From assembly GCA_944324485.1 (NCBI GenBank), contig CALUWM010000007.1, positions 1-64,000 on the forward strand: a DNA stretch of 64,000 nt, read 5' to 3'. The position numbers and the translations under genes are program-made. Below, piece by piece: positions 19,057 to 28,072 of the stretch. Every line of letters begins with the position of its first letter. Positions within the stretch are counted from its first letter, which is position 1. The notes under the pieces were generated by a model. The model was not told where the DNA came from and searched no databases. It saw only the letters and a program-made list of their open reading frames with translations. The DNA comes from Candidatus Gastranaerophilales bacterium (GTDB taxonomy: Bacteria > Cyanobacteriota > Vampirovibrionia > Gastranaerophilales > Gastranaerophilaceae).

Positions 19057-20099
19057 TGCAAAATAATATAGTTGTTTCAGATAAAAATTTTATAGAAACC
19101 AATAAAAAAGATGAAAACAGTGAATATTATACTTTAATTGAAATCAATCAAAAGATTTTTGGTATAAAGACTCAAAATGTTCTTGAGATAGTTAAAGTAA
19201 TGGAACTTGATTACCCTAATAAAATGCCATCTTGTATATTAGGGATTGTTGAATATGAACAAAATCCAATAGGAGTCATAGATTTAAGAGAGGTTTTTAA
19301 AAATAAAAGAATTGTCTATGATTTAAATGCAAAAATTTTAATATTGAAAACTGAGAAAAATGTTGTTTCTATAATTTGCGATAAAGTTTTGGATATTAAA
19401 AAATTAAATCAAGAAAAAATTCATATGCTTCCTTATCAAAAACAAAATGATTTTTATGAAGGTTTGTATATAAATGAAGATGAGAATATATATATTTTAA
19501 ATGTTGAGAATATTGTTTCATATATTGAGTTAAATCCTGATATTTTTCAGAATAATTCCACTGAAACAAATTATATTATTGACGATGAAAAGTCAAAAAA
19601 AATATTAGCTGAAAGAAAAAATTTTTTATCAAAGGTTGAAGCCGAAGTACCCACAAACACCCCTTTATATGACAGAGGAGTGTCTTTTATAATTAATAAT
19701 GTTAAATATTATATTAATATGGCAAGTGTTAAGGAGTTTTTTAAAGTTAATAATTCAAAATTCATTAAAGTTCCGAGTACTCCTGATTATATTTTTGGAC
19801 TTATAAATATTAAGGGTGATTATATTACAGTGGTTGATATAAGGAGGTTTTTTAATACTTCTGCAACACAAATTAAAGAAAAATCTACAATTATTATATT
19901 GAATTCCAGTGATTATAAGGTGGGTATTCTTGCAGACGAAATATGCGAGAGTATGAATGTTGATTTTGAAGAAATTTTGCAAAACAGATTAAATTCCCAA
20001 GAGGAAAATAAAATGCTTGAATTTGTTAAAGACGGGGAGATTTATCAAGTACTTGATGCAGAAAAGCTATTTCAAGATGAGCGTTTGACAATTTGTTAA
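19056..20099 (+). CDS. Double CheW-domain scaffold protein
   Basis: 347 aa with two CheW domains in tandem: about 22-165 (YTLIEINQKIFGIKTQNV, then GIVEYEQNPIGVIDLREVF) and about 205-340 (VSFIINNVKYYINMASV, then GLINIKGDYITVVDIRRFF). CheW couples receptors to CheA; tandem forms may bridge two partners in the array. The start is GTG at 19056, overlapping the preceding TAG by one base. The 3' end overlaps the convergent Maf gene by 33 nt, an unusually deep overlap for functional genes. Confidence 0.88.
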   Translation: MQNNIVVSDKNFIETNKKDENSEYYTLIEINQKIFGIKTQNVLEIVKVMELDYPNKMPSCILGIVEYEQNPIGVIDLREVFKNKRIVYDLNAKILILKTEKNVVSIICDKVLDIKKLNQEKIHMLPYQKQNDFYEGLYINEDENIYILNVENIVSYIELNPDIFQNNSTETNYIIDDEKSKKILAERKNFLSKVEAEVPTNTPLYDRGVSFIINNVKYYINMASVKEFFKVNNSKFIKVPSTPDYIFGLINIKGDYITVVDIRRFFNTSATQIKEKSTIIILNSSDYKVGILADEICESMNVDFEEILQNRLNSQEENKMLEFVKDGEIYQVLDAEKLFQDERLTIC

Positions 20100-21998
20100 G
20101 TCTTTTATGTATAAATCAATATATTTTTTTGTAGATAAAGCTTGTTCAAGTATTTTTTTAAGTGCTTCGTTTGTTTTTACAATGTCATCTTTATAGTTTG
20201 TTTTAATTATTTCAGCAAAATTATGCAAGAAAACCAGAGTTACAAGTTTAAGGTCATTATCTTTTTTTGTTGAAATTATTTGACATATAAGGTCTTCTTG
20301 TTTTTGAATAAGTTTATCTGCATTTTGGGTTAAAACTTTTTTTATTTCAATTTCTTTTATAATTTTTTGAGTAATTTCGATAAGTTCTTTTATTGCATCA
20401 TTGAATATTTTAAGTTTCTCTTTCATTATTTGAATTTTATTGATTACAAGCGGCTTATCAATTTTTGCTTGGTATTCACTTAAATTTGGTTTTTCGACTG
20501 TTTTTAATTCTGAAATTATATTTTTTAATTCTATATTTTCAAAACCGTCAATCTGAGCTCCTCCTGTTGATGAATTTATTAGTTTTATGTTTGGATTTTT
20601 TGTTTTTAATTCTTCACTTGCTTTTATAAACCAGTCTATAAAAAGCGCATATCCTGTTTGAGTAGGTATGTTTTTTCCTTCTTGTGATTTAACTGTATAT
20701 ATATTTTTGTTTAAAAATTCAAGATTGTTTTTTGCTATTTCTTTTGCTGTTTCTTGAGTATTTCTTTCAGTTTTAAATGAAGATGTATATTTTTCAAAAT
20801 CAGGTGCAATTATTTTGTATTTTTGTTCTGTTTCATCAAAAATGCACTCTAAATCTTCAAATTGACTTCCTTTAGCATAGCATTGACCATCTTTGTATGC
20901 TAAATCTTGTCCGCATAAAATAATTCTTTCAAAACCCATTATATATGCACTCATAAGAGCGGTATATGATACTGTACCAAGGGTTTTTAATTCACCATTT
21001 ATTTTAAGACAATCTCTGATCCAAGGATTTATAAAGTTTGAGTCTGAAATATAGTTAAAAGTTTTTTTAGTTTTCATTTGTGAAATTATAAAACTGCAAA
21101 AACCTTCAAGTATAAAATAGTAATCTTCTGTGTTAATTGTGTCAAATTGTCTTATTGTATCGCCTATTTCTATATCAACAATGAAATCCGGCTTAATATC
21201 AAATTCTTTTAAAAGTTTAATGGTGGGGTTTACTGCAAAAATTACAAATTTATCCTGATTTGCTTTTATTGTTTCAATATTTTCTCTTAGTGATGGCCCT
21301 GCCGAGAGACAAAGCGCTGTTGCGTTTTTGTTTTTGTATAAATTTTTTAAGTCTTGGATGTTTGGGTTTTTAACTATATTTTTCAGGTTTCTAAAGCTGT
21401 TAAATATGGCTTTGGGCGCATTTTTAATTAATGTATTTTGGGCTGCAAGATGTTGACCTTGTGCTTTTTGAACAACTTTTATTATATTTAAAATATCTTC
21501 GTAAAATAGTGTTTTATAGGAAGGTAAGAAACTTAGAGATATTTTTGTGTCAGGATTTGAAAAGTTTGTTACATATTTTTTTAGTGTTTTTTCATCAGCA
21601 CAAATAATCACGTTTTCTTTATAAATTGCGTCAATTTCTGCAATATTTAAAACGAAACTTAAAATATCTATGTTAGGTTCATAAATTATAATTTTGGAAT
21701 TAACAGAGCTGATTTCATCTGCTAAATATCCTAATCCTAGCCCGTATACTATCCTTAGTGTGTTTTTGTTTTCTTTGTTTTCAAGTTTTTCAACAATTTT
21801 TTTTGCTTCATCTGTTGCGCCTGTGTCATTGTGTATTAAAAAATTGTTGTAGATTAGATTATATTCATCTTTTTGAGTTTTTGTTATTTTTATATTTGAT
21901 TTTTCAAAATCTGACATTAAAATTTTATTACACAGTTCTTTGTCATATTTAGAAATTTGTTTTAGATTTTTTTCAAGCACTTTATTTTCCATAGTCAA
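20067..21998 (-). CDS. Maf-type motility accessory glycosyltransferase (DUF115)
   Basis: 643 aa. It has an N-terminal Rossmann-like region (about 60-170; YGLGLGYLADEIS, IIYEPNIDIL) and the central MAF_flag10/DUF115 domain with LSAGPSLRENIETIK (about 230-245), FAVNPTIKLLKEFDIKPDFIVDIE, then GFERIILCGQDLAY. The C-terminus (about 500-643) is helical and coiled-coil-like. Known Maf proteins transfer nonulosonic acids such as pseudaminic acid to flagellin in the cytoplasm. No flagellin or nonulosonate genes are in this window. It is placed next to the chemosensory cluster. A second ATG two codons in is an equal start. Confidence 0.85.
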   Translation of the reverse strand: MTMENKVLEKNLKQISKYDKELCNKILMSDFEKSNIKITKTQKDEYNLIYNNFLIHNDTGATDEAKKIVEKLENKENKNTLRIVYGLGLGYLADEISSVNSKIIIYEPNIDILSFVLNIAEIDAIYKENVIICADEKTLKKYVTNFSNPDTKISLSFLPSYKTLFYEDILNIIKVVQKAQGQHLAAQNTLIKNAPKAIFNSFRNLKNIVKNPNIQDLKNLYKNKNATALCLSAGPSLRENIETIKANQDKFVIFAVNPTIKLLKEFDIKPDFIVDIEIGDTIRQFDTINTEDYYFILEGFCSFIISQMKTKKTFNYISDSNFINPWIRDCLKINGELKTLGTVSYTALMSAYIMGFERIILCGQDLAYKDGQCYAKGSQFEDLECIFDETEQKYKIIAPDFEKYTSSFKTERNTQETAKEIAKNNLEFLNKNIYTVKSQEGKNIPTQTGYALFIDWFIKASEELKTKNPNIKLINSSTGGAQIDGFENIELKNIISELKTVEKPNLSEYQAKIDKPLVINKIQIMKEKLKIFNDAIKELIEITQKIIKEIEIKKVLTQNADKLIQKQEDLICQIISTKKDNDLKLVTLVFLHNFAEIIKTNYKDDIVKTNEALKKILEQALSTKKYIDLYIKDLTNCQTLILK

Positions 21999-22022
21999 TA
22001 TGGTAGCATTAGTTGAGGAATT

Positions 22023-22622
22023 ATGGCAAATTTTAAAAATAAAATTATAATTTTAACATTTATTTTAACAATATTTTTTAGTATTGGTTTGGTTTTTGCG
22101 AACGAAAACGATTTAAAACCTAAAATGGGAAATTATGATGAAATATATTCTTCTCTTGAAGAAGCTGACTTTGATTATATTTTTGGGATTGATCCTTATC
22201 AACCTGATGACTATACAATTTATATGCACTCCCCATATCCTCTTTTTAGAACTGGAGTAAGTTTAGTTTTTAAATCAAAAACTATACCTCCGGGATATTA
22301 TCTTTTGACGCCAAGAGAGAAGAATGGGAAAACTTGGATATTATTTAAAGAAAATGGCAGAGTTTCTTATGTAATACCTGTGTACAAAGAAGATGTAGTG
22401 TATGAAGGTTTTTACGAAGAGAAATTTCCAAGAAAAAAACCTACTTTTTTTGAGAAAATAAGAAAGAAAACCATGGATTTTATAGGTACGAAATGGGGTA
22501 AAAAAAATCAAAGAACTCCTATACCGGAAGCATATATCGAGTTTAATGATACAGGAAATTATTGGGATATGATATTATATTATGGGATGAAAAAATATTA
22601 TGTCCTTTTTAAAAAAGAGTAA
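22023..22622 (+). CDS. Secreted protein of unknown function
   Basis: 199 aa. Signal peptide (about 1-26, ending VFA). The mature part is rich in Tyr, Pro and charged residues and reads as beta-structured (GYYLLTPREKNGKTWILFKEN, then VIPVYKEDVVYEGFYEEKFP). I do not recognise a family. It is the first of five genes on the plus strand with short gaps (15, 8, overlap, overlap), ahead of another secreted protein and lspA, so an envelope role is likely. It is divergent from the Maf gene, 24 nt away. Confidence 0.8.
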   Translation: MANFKNKIIILTFILTIFFSIGLVFANENDLKPKMGNYDEIYSSLEEADFDYIFGIDPYQPDDYTIYMHSPYPLFRTGVSLVFKSKTIPPGYYLLTPREKNGKTWILFKENGRVSYVIPVYKEDVVYEGFYEEKFPRKKPTFFEKIRKKTMDFIGTKWGKKNQRTPIPEAYIEFNDTGNYWDMILYYGMKKYYVLFKKE

Positions 22623-22637
22623 GATAAGGAAAAATAA

Positions 22638-23513
22638 ATGAAAAAAATCATATTTATATTCTTAGCATTTTTTTGGAGCGTCAATACAAGTGTCTTAGCG
22701 TTTGATATACCTTTTTTAAATAAAACACCTCAAAGTCAAATTAAAACTTTTTTAAAAGAACATAATAAAGCAATGGAAAATCGTGATGTTGAACAAATAA
22801 AGACATTTTACGATAAAGATTATTTGAGTGCAGACGGTTTTGATGTTGATGATTTGGTTACCATGCTTGAAAAAACATATGATGCGTATGGAAATATCAA
22901 ATATAAGACTAAAATTAATAATATAAGTGCTTTTGATAATTGGGCTTTAGTTCAAATGTCGGATACTTCTTCGGCAAAGATATATCCTGATAAAAATAAA
23001 AAAAATAAAGATAAAGTCGGAAAATTAAGCGGAAAAAGTTCTTACGTGGTTTATTTGAATAAAACTGATGACGGTTGGAAAATTGTTTCAGATGAAATAT
23101 TAATGGAAGAAACTTCTCTTAAATATGGAATAGCAAATAAAATTAATATGGAACTTATAACTCCTGTATTTGTTAAAAATGGTAGAGAGTATGATCTTTC
23201 TTTAAAAATGGATAAACCTGATGATATAGTTGCGCTTGCTTCTATTTCAAGAGAAGAAATAGTATATCCTCCGGCAGATTACCAAGAGAAGTTTAGAAGA
23301 ATGCCTGATGAAGGGGATTTGGAAAGATTGGTTAAAGCTAATAATAAAAATCTTGATGAATATGCAATAGCTTCAGTCGGTTTTACTAAAGTTTCCGTTA
23401 ATGAGGAAGAATTAAAAGCAAGAATTGAAGTTTTGGGTATGGCTTATATAATGAAGCGAATCAATATGGAAAGAGTAAAGGGCGTAAAATCTACTCTAGT
23501 TGAGAATAAATAA
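22638..23513 (+). CDS. Secreted NTF2-like protein
   Basis: 291 aa. Signal peptide (about 1-21, ending VLA). Residues about 35-160 have the pattern of an NTF2-like/SnoaL fold as in DUF4440 proteins: FLKEHNKAMENRDVEQIKTFY, then YDAYGNIKYKTKIN, then YVVYLNKTDDGWKIVSDE. The C-terminal 120 residues (after LITPVFVKNGREYDL) have no match that I know. Such domains bind small ligands or serve as oligomerisation units; no function can be assigned. 15 nt after the previous gene and 8 nt before lspA. RBS AAGGAAAAA. Confidence 0.75.
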   Translation: MKKIIFIFLAFFWSVNTSVLAFDIPFLNKTPQSQIKTFLKEHNKAMENRDVEQIKTFYDKDYLSADGFDVDDLVTMLEKTYDAYGNIKYKTKINNISAFDNWALVQMSDTSSAKIYPDKNKKNKDKVGKLSGKSSYVVYLNKTDDGWKIVSDEILMEETSLKYGIANKINMELITPVFVKNGREYDLSLKMDKPDDIVALASISREEIVYPPADYQEKFRRMPDEGDLERLVKANNKNLDEYAIASVGFTKVSVNEEELKARIEVLGMAYIMKRINMERVKGVKSTLVENK

Positions 23514-23521
23514 GGAAAAAG

Positions 23522-24004
23522 ATGAAAGATAAAAAGGCATTTATTTTTTATTTTTTAATGAGTATAGTTTTTTGGGATTTTGGAAATCAATTAAGAAAAA
23601 TTAGCTATAATAGTTATTTTGATAATTTTGATAATCCTATATTTTCAGTTGTTCATATAAATAATACAGGCAGTGCTTTCGGCATGTTCCAAAATCATAT
23701 TGATTTACTTGTTGTACTTGGAATTATAGCGGTATCTATTATTTCATTGTATGTTTATAAAAACATTGCTTTTAAAGATAAGATTGAGCTATTTTCGTTA
23801 ACTGTTTTTATGGGCGGAACTTTGGGAAATTTATTTGAAAGAATAAAGTTTGGCCATGTTATTGATTATATAAAATTGAATTTTATTAATTTTCCTGTTT
23901 TTAATGCTTTTGATATAATGATTTGCCTTGGGGTATTTTTGTATATCATTCTTGTTTTGTCGGATTTTAAAACTTTAAAAGGGCAAATCGATGACGCTGA
24001 TTAA
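23522..24004 (+). CDS. lspA: Lipoprotein signal peptidase
   Basis: 160 aa, four membrane helices. It cuts the signal peptide off diacylglyceryl-prolipoproteins in the inner membrane. Catalytic aspartates are D115 (GHVIDYI) and D131 (FNAFDIMI). NNTGSAFGMF (48-56) and GGTLGNLFERI (98-108) are the other family motifs. Its 3' end overlaps the next gene by 14 nt, and lspA-rluD neighbours are common in bacteria. Confidence 0.95.
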   Translation: MKDKKAFIFYFLMSIVFWDFGNQLRKISYNSYFDNFDNPIFSVVHINNTGSAFGMFQNHIDLLVVLGIIAVSIISLYVYKNIAFKDKIELFSLTVFMGGTLGNLFERIKFGHVIDYIKLNFINFPVFNAFDIMICLGVFLYIILVLSDFKTLKGQIDDAD

Positions 24005-24962
24005 AATTGATAATGAAGAAGATTTTAAAAAAAGACTTGATATATTTATGACTCAATATTTGGATAACGTATATCCCAGAGCAAAAGTAAGTTCTTATAT
24101 TGATGAAAATGATGTATTTGTGAATAATAAAAAACAGAAGTCTTCATATAAATTAAGGTTATTTGATTTAGTTGAGTTTGATGAAAATAAACTTTTTGAT
24201 TTTTTAAATCCTGATTTGACTCTGAAATCTTGGGAATTTGAACTTGATATAAAGTTTGAAGATGAAGATTTGATTGTTATAAATAAACCAAAAGAAATGC
24301 TAACCCATCCGACAAAATTTGATAGGGATAACACCCTCTGTAATGCGCTAATATATCATTGCAAGGATAATCTTTCTGATTTGTCCGGAAAAAATCGACC
24401 GGGGATTGTTCATAGGCTTGATAAAAATACATCAGGACTTATGGTTGTCGCGAAAAATAATTTTTCACATGAAATTTTAGCTAAGCAAATCAGAGAAAAA
24501 GTAGCTAGAAGAAAATATCTGGCTCTTGCTTTAGGTGAATTTGAATTAAAAGAAGGAATAATAAATAAGCCGTTGGTTCATTATATTAAAAATGATGTTA
24601 AAATGCGTATAGCTGAAAATAACGAGGGGCTTGAAGCTATAACAAATTATAAGGTACTTGAACAATATAAGGGCTGCGCTTTGGTCGAGCTTGAGTTAAA
24701 AACGGGTAGAACACATCAAATAAGAGTTCATTTGGCTTCAATAAAACATCCTGTCTTTGGAGACAGTTTATATGGTGCTAAAAGTTTCATGAGGAACGAA
24801 TTTTATAATTTAAAAACGGTTGAACAGCTTTTGCAATCATATTATTTAAGTTTTTATCATCCGAGAACAAACGAGCTTTTGGAATTTAGACTTGAAGAGG
24901 AAGATTTTAGCAAAGATTTTATTAAAGTTTTAAATTTTTTAAGGAGTAAAAATGAGTATTAA
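23991..24962 (+). CDS. RluD-family 23S rRNA pseudouridine synthase
   Basis: 323 aa. An N-terminal S4-like RNA-binding domain (about 14-75) is followed by the pseudouridine synthase core with catalytic Asp144 in VHRLDKNTSGLMVVAK and the RTHQIRVHLA motif (about 240-250). It isomerises specific uridines in large-subunit rRNA; which sites (RluC, RluD or another) is not decided by sequence alone. It overlaps lspA by 14 nt and the following small gene by 11 nt, so the three are translated together. Confidence 0.92.
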   Translation: MTLIKIDNEEDFKKRLDIFMTQYLDNVYPRAKVSSYIDENDVFVNNKKQKSSYKLRLFDLVEFDENKLFDFLNPDLTLKSWEFELDIKFEDEDLIVINKPKEMLTHPTKFDRDNTLCNALIYHCKDNLSDLSGKNRPGIVHRLDKNTSGLMVVAKNNFSHEILAKQIREKVARRKYLALALGEFELKEGIINKPLVHYIKNDVKMRIAENNEGLEAITNYKVLEQYKGCALVELELKTGRTHQIRVHLASIKHPVFGDSLYGAKSFMRNEFYNLKTVEQLLQSYYLSFYHPRTNELLEFRLEEEDFSKDFIKVLNFLRSKNEY

Positions 24963-25182
24963 TATTGAATTTTATTACATTTGTTATGCTTTAGCGGGAT
25001 TTTTTGTTGCAAGTATTATTTTTGGTGTTTATATTTCTAAATTAAAAAAAGAAATAAAAGTATTAAAAAGGCAATATGAAAAAAAATCAATCGGGGCTGA
25101 TGATTCTTCTTTAAGGGTTAAGACTCTTGAAAATAAAATTCAGACTCTGGAAACTTTGCTTAAAAAACAAATGGAAAAATAA
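24952..25182 (+). CDS. Small membrane-anchored coiled-coil protein
   Basis: 76 aa. One membrane helix (about 8-30) is followed by a charged coiled coil (about 33-76; KLKKEIKVLKRQYEKK, then LENKIQTLETLLKKQ). This is the shape of small envelope or division scaffolds, but no family is recognised. AAGGAG stands before the ATG. It overlaps the pseudouridine synthase gene by 11 nt and converges on flhA with one base between. Confidence 0.75.
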   Translation: MSINIEFYYICYALAGFFVASIIFGVYISKLKKEIKVLKRQYEKKSIGADDSSLRVKTLENKIQTLETLLKKQMEK

Positions 25183-25183
25183 A

Positions 25184-27271
25184 TTAATAGCCTTCCCCTA
25201 TTGTATCAATTGCTTCAACTCTAATATCGGTTATGAGTTCTGAGTATGAAATAACTACAATGGTTGGAATGTGCCTTTCTAACATTTGATACAGGGGAAG
25301 TCTTATTCTTGGCGAACATAATATAACCGGTTGAACGCCTACTGCTTGTTGAGCACGCATAAGGGTGTTTGCTGTCATTTCAATCAGTTCTTGAACTTGC
25401 ATAGGATTTAGAAGGAACATTGTTCCAAGCTCGGTTCTTTGGCAACTGTCATCTAAGGTTTTTTCCCATTCACTTGATAAAGTAAGAGCATAAAGCACTT
25501 TTTCTTTGTTTGCATTTGATAAGCATATTTGTCTGCCGAGAGCTGCTCTTAATCTTTCTGATAAAATGTCGGGTTCTTTTGAGAAGCGTGCGTAATCGCA
25601 TAATCTTTCAAAGATAAATATGATATCCTTAATTGAGACTTTTTCACGTATTAAGTTGACAAATATTTTTCTTAAATCTGATGTAGAAATTATAGTTGGA
25701 ACAAGGTCATTTACAAGTGTCGGGTCTTGCGATTTAACAAGTTCCATCAATTTTAATACATCAGTTTTTGTCATTACTTCATCAACATATTTTCTGACAC
25801 ATTCTTGTAGATGCGTAACTATTACATCAACGGCATCAACCGCTTGAATTTTGTCGTTTTTGTTAATATGTTGCGGATTTAGCCAATAGGCTTGAGATTG
25901 AAAAGTCGGCTCAACCGAAACTATCGCATTGTCAGGAAGTTTTTTGCCCAATGCGTCATATTGATCGGCAATAACCATAAGTTTTCCGGGATAAACAGTC
26001 CCTGTTGCAACGGGATTGCCTCTTATTGAAATTAAATATTCGTTATCACCTATGGCGGATGAATCCATTATTCTGATATTTGGAATAATATATCCTAAAT
26101 CATCTGTAATTCTTTGACGCAGAGCTGCAATTTTAGCTAATAATTGTCCGTCTTGCTCCGGGTCTGCTATAACAAGGAGCCCTGCACCAACTTGTAATGA
26201 TAATACATCAACTCCAAGGCGTTCATACATTTTGTTTGGATTTACTAAATCTTGCATGTTTTGTTTTACGGCATCTAATTGTCCTAATTGTTGTTGTACA
26301 TCAAGATTTACTAATACAGATAATCCTCCTAATATTAAAATAACTGCAAATACTATAAATGGAAGCCAAGGTAGTCCTGTAACTCCTGATGTAAGAGCAA
26401 TTAAAATCAAAAAACCTGAAGCTAAAAACAAACTTGTTGGTTTTGATAAAATTTGAGTAGCCAAGTCTGAACCAAGAGCTACACCACCACCTGTGGCACG
26501 TGTCATGACTATGCCGGATGAAATTGCCATTAAAAGAGAAGGTACTTGAGCAGCCAAGCCATCTCCAATGGTTAAAATAGTATATTTTTGAATTGCATCC
26601 GCAGGTTGCATTCCATTTAATAAAATCCCTATTATTAAACCGCCTACTATATTTATAATTGTGATTATAATGCCGGCTATTGTATCTCCTTTTACGAATT
26701 TCATCGCACCATCCATAGAACCGAACAGGCTTGATTCTCTTTGTAGTTCTTCACGTCTTCTTACAGCTTCATCGGGAGAGATTAATCCTGCATTAAAATC
26801 TGCATCGATTGTCATTTGTTTTCCCGGCATGGCATCAAGTGCGAATCTTGCTGATACTTCGGCTATACGTTCGGCACCTTTTGTTATTACCATGAATTGA
26901 ACTACGGTGATAATCAAGAATATAACTCCGCCGACAACCATGTTTCCGCCGGTAACAAAATGTCCGAATGCTTCTACTACTTGACCTGCATCTCCTTTGG
27001 CTAATATTAAACGAGTTGAAGCAATTGATAAAACAAGTCTAAAAACCGTTCCAATAAGAAGAATTGAAGGAAAGGCGGCCAGTTCCAAGGGTTTGTTGAC
27101 ATATAGAGAAATCATTAATAGAACAACGCCCAAGGTTATATTAAAACTGATTGAAAAATTTATAACCCAATTAGGCATTTCTAAAAGTAAAATTAAAATC
27201 AAAATTATAACAAAACCCGCAAGAGCAATTTCACTCATAGGATTGGAATTTGTTTTTGGTGGAGCTGCCAT
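25184..27271 (-). CDS. flhA: Flagellar export gate protein FlhA
   Basis: 695 aa, full length. Eight membrane helices in residues about 15-325 include the conserved cytoplasmic loop (MPGKQMTIDADFNAGLISPDEA and the following RRREELQRESSLFGSMDGAMKFVKGD). The soluble C-terminal domain (about 360-695) forms the nonameric ring that binds export chaperones; IREKVSIKDIIFIFERLCDY is a core motif. It converts proton flow into substrate export with FlhB and FliPQR. Last gene of the minus-strand flagellar unit, 3 nt after fliH. Most bacteria have flhB before flhA; here it is absent. A soluble paralogue of its C-terminal domain is at 42199. Confidence 0.97.
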   Translation of the reverse strand: MAAPPKTNSNPMSEIALAGFVIILILILLLEMPNWVINFSISFNITLGVVLLMISLYVNKPLELAAFPSILLIGTVFRLVLSIASTRLILAKGDAGQVVEAFGHFVTGGNMVVGGVIFLIITVVQFMVITKGAERIAEVSARFALDAMPGKQMTIDADFNAGLISPDEAVRRREELQRESSLFGSMDGAMKFVKGDTIAGIIITIINIVGGLIIGILLNGMQPADAIQKYTILTIGDGLAAQVPSLLMAISSGIVMTRATGGGVALGSDLATQILSKPTSLFLASGFLILIALTSGVTGLPWLPFIVFAVILILGGLSVLVNLDVQQQLGQLDAVKQNMQDLVNPNKMYERLGVDVLSLQVGAGLLVIADPEQDGQLLAKIAALRQRITDDLGYIIPNIRIMDSSAIGDNEYLISIRGNPVATGTVYPGKLMVIADQYDALGKKLPDNAIVSVEPTFQSQAYWLNPQHINKNDKIQAVDAVDVIVTHLQECVRKYVDEVMTKTDVLKLMELVKSQDPTLVNDLVPTIISTSDLRKIFVNLIREKVSIKDIIFIFERLCDYARFSKEPDILSERLRAALGRQICLSNANKEKVLYALTLSSEWEKTLDDSCQRTELGTMFLLNPMQVQELIEMTANTLMRAQQAVGVQPVILCSPRIRLPLYQMLERHIPTIVVISYSELITDIRVEAIDTIGEGY

Positions 27272-27274
27272 TTG

Positions 27275-28072
27275 TTATAGCCCTCCTTTATATATCCCAA
27301 AAGCATTTTGTAAGACTGCAAGCTGAGTTTTAAAGTTGGCGTCTATGACACCATTGTTGGCAACTATTAAACAGCTGCCTTTTTCTATTGTTTGATCTTC
27401 AATAACATTAACTTTAACTGTAATTTTTTTTGCTTCAATTATTTCAGGCAAAGAAGCACAAGCAAACTCTAAATCTTCAGGGTTTACTTTTATTGTGATT
27501 CTTTCTGCATCTGAATTTATTTCATCAAGTGTAGACATAATGATGTTTTTTAAGATGTTTTCATTTGTTTCTACTTCTTTTTTAATAATTTTTTTTGCAA
27601 TTTCAAGCGAAATTTCCATTATATGAGGATAGAATTCTTTATACATTTCATCTTTTAGTGCAAGAAATTCTGATAGTGATGTTTTTATTTCTTCAACTTC
27701 TTTTTGTGCTTTTTTAAGTCCGTTTTGATATCCTTCACGTGCAGCAAGTTCTTTAATTGAGTGTGCTTCTGCTTGCGCTCTTGAAACAAGAGAGCGTTCA
27801 TCTATTCTCCTGTATCCTCTGCGCCTGTCCCCTCTTCTTCTTTCTATTCTTTCTTTAAAATCAATACTTGAAATGTCTATCTTCTCAAAGTTGTCTTTTT
27901 CAATATCTAAGAGTTCATTGTTTTGGTTTGATGTATTTTCTTGTTTTGTCTCATCAGATTTTTTTGAATTCAAAATTAAATCTTCTTTCTTAATTACATT
28001 GCCTTTTGAAACAGAAGATTGTTGAACAGATGATTTTTCTTTTTTTTGAGATGTTTTATTTCTTATAATCAT
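27275..28072 (-). CDS. fliH: Flagellar export ATPase regulator FliH
   Basis: 265 aa. The disordered, charged N-terminal third (to about 95; ERIERRRGDRRRGYRR) precedes a long helix (about 100-150) and a C-terminal V-ATPase-E-like domain (about 155-255; EISLEIAKKIIKKEVETNEN, then INSDAERITIKVNPEDL). FliH binds the FliI ATPase, links it to the C ring and regulates it. It starts 4 nt inside the end of the FliG-like gene (ATGA). fliI is not next to it, unlike in most flagellar operons; flhA follows directly. Confidence 0.88.
   Translation of the reverse strand: MIIRNKTSQKKEKSSVQQSSVSKGNVIKKEDLILNSKKSDETKQENTSNQNNELLDIEKDNFEKIDISSIDFKERIERRRGDRRRGYRRIDERSLVSRAQAEAHSIKELAAREGYQNGLKKAQKEVEEIKTSLSEFLALKDEMYKEFYPHIMEISLEIAKKIIKKEVETNENILKNIIMSTLDEINSDAERITIKVNPEDLEFACASLPEIIEAKKITVKVNVIEDQTIEKGSCLIVANNGVIDANFKTQLAVLQNAFGIYKGGL

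Noticed and set aside
26997..27326. 109-codon plus-strand frame
   Set aside because: Antisense to the start of flhA and the end of fliH.
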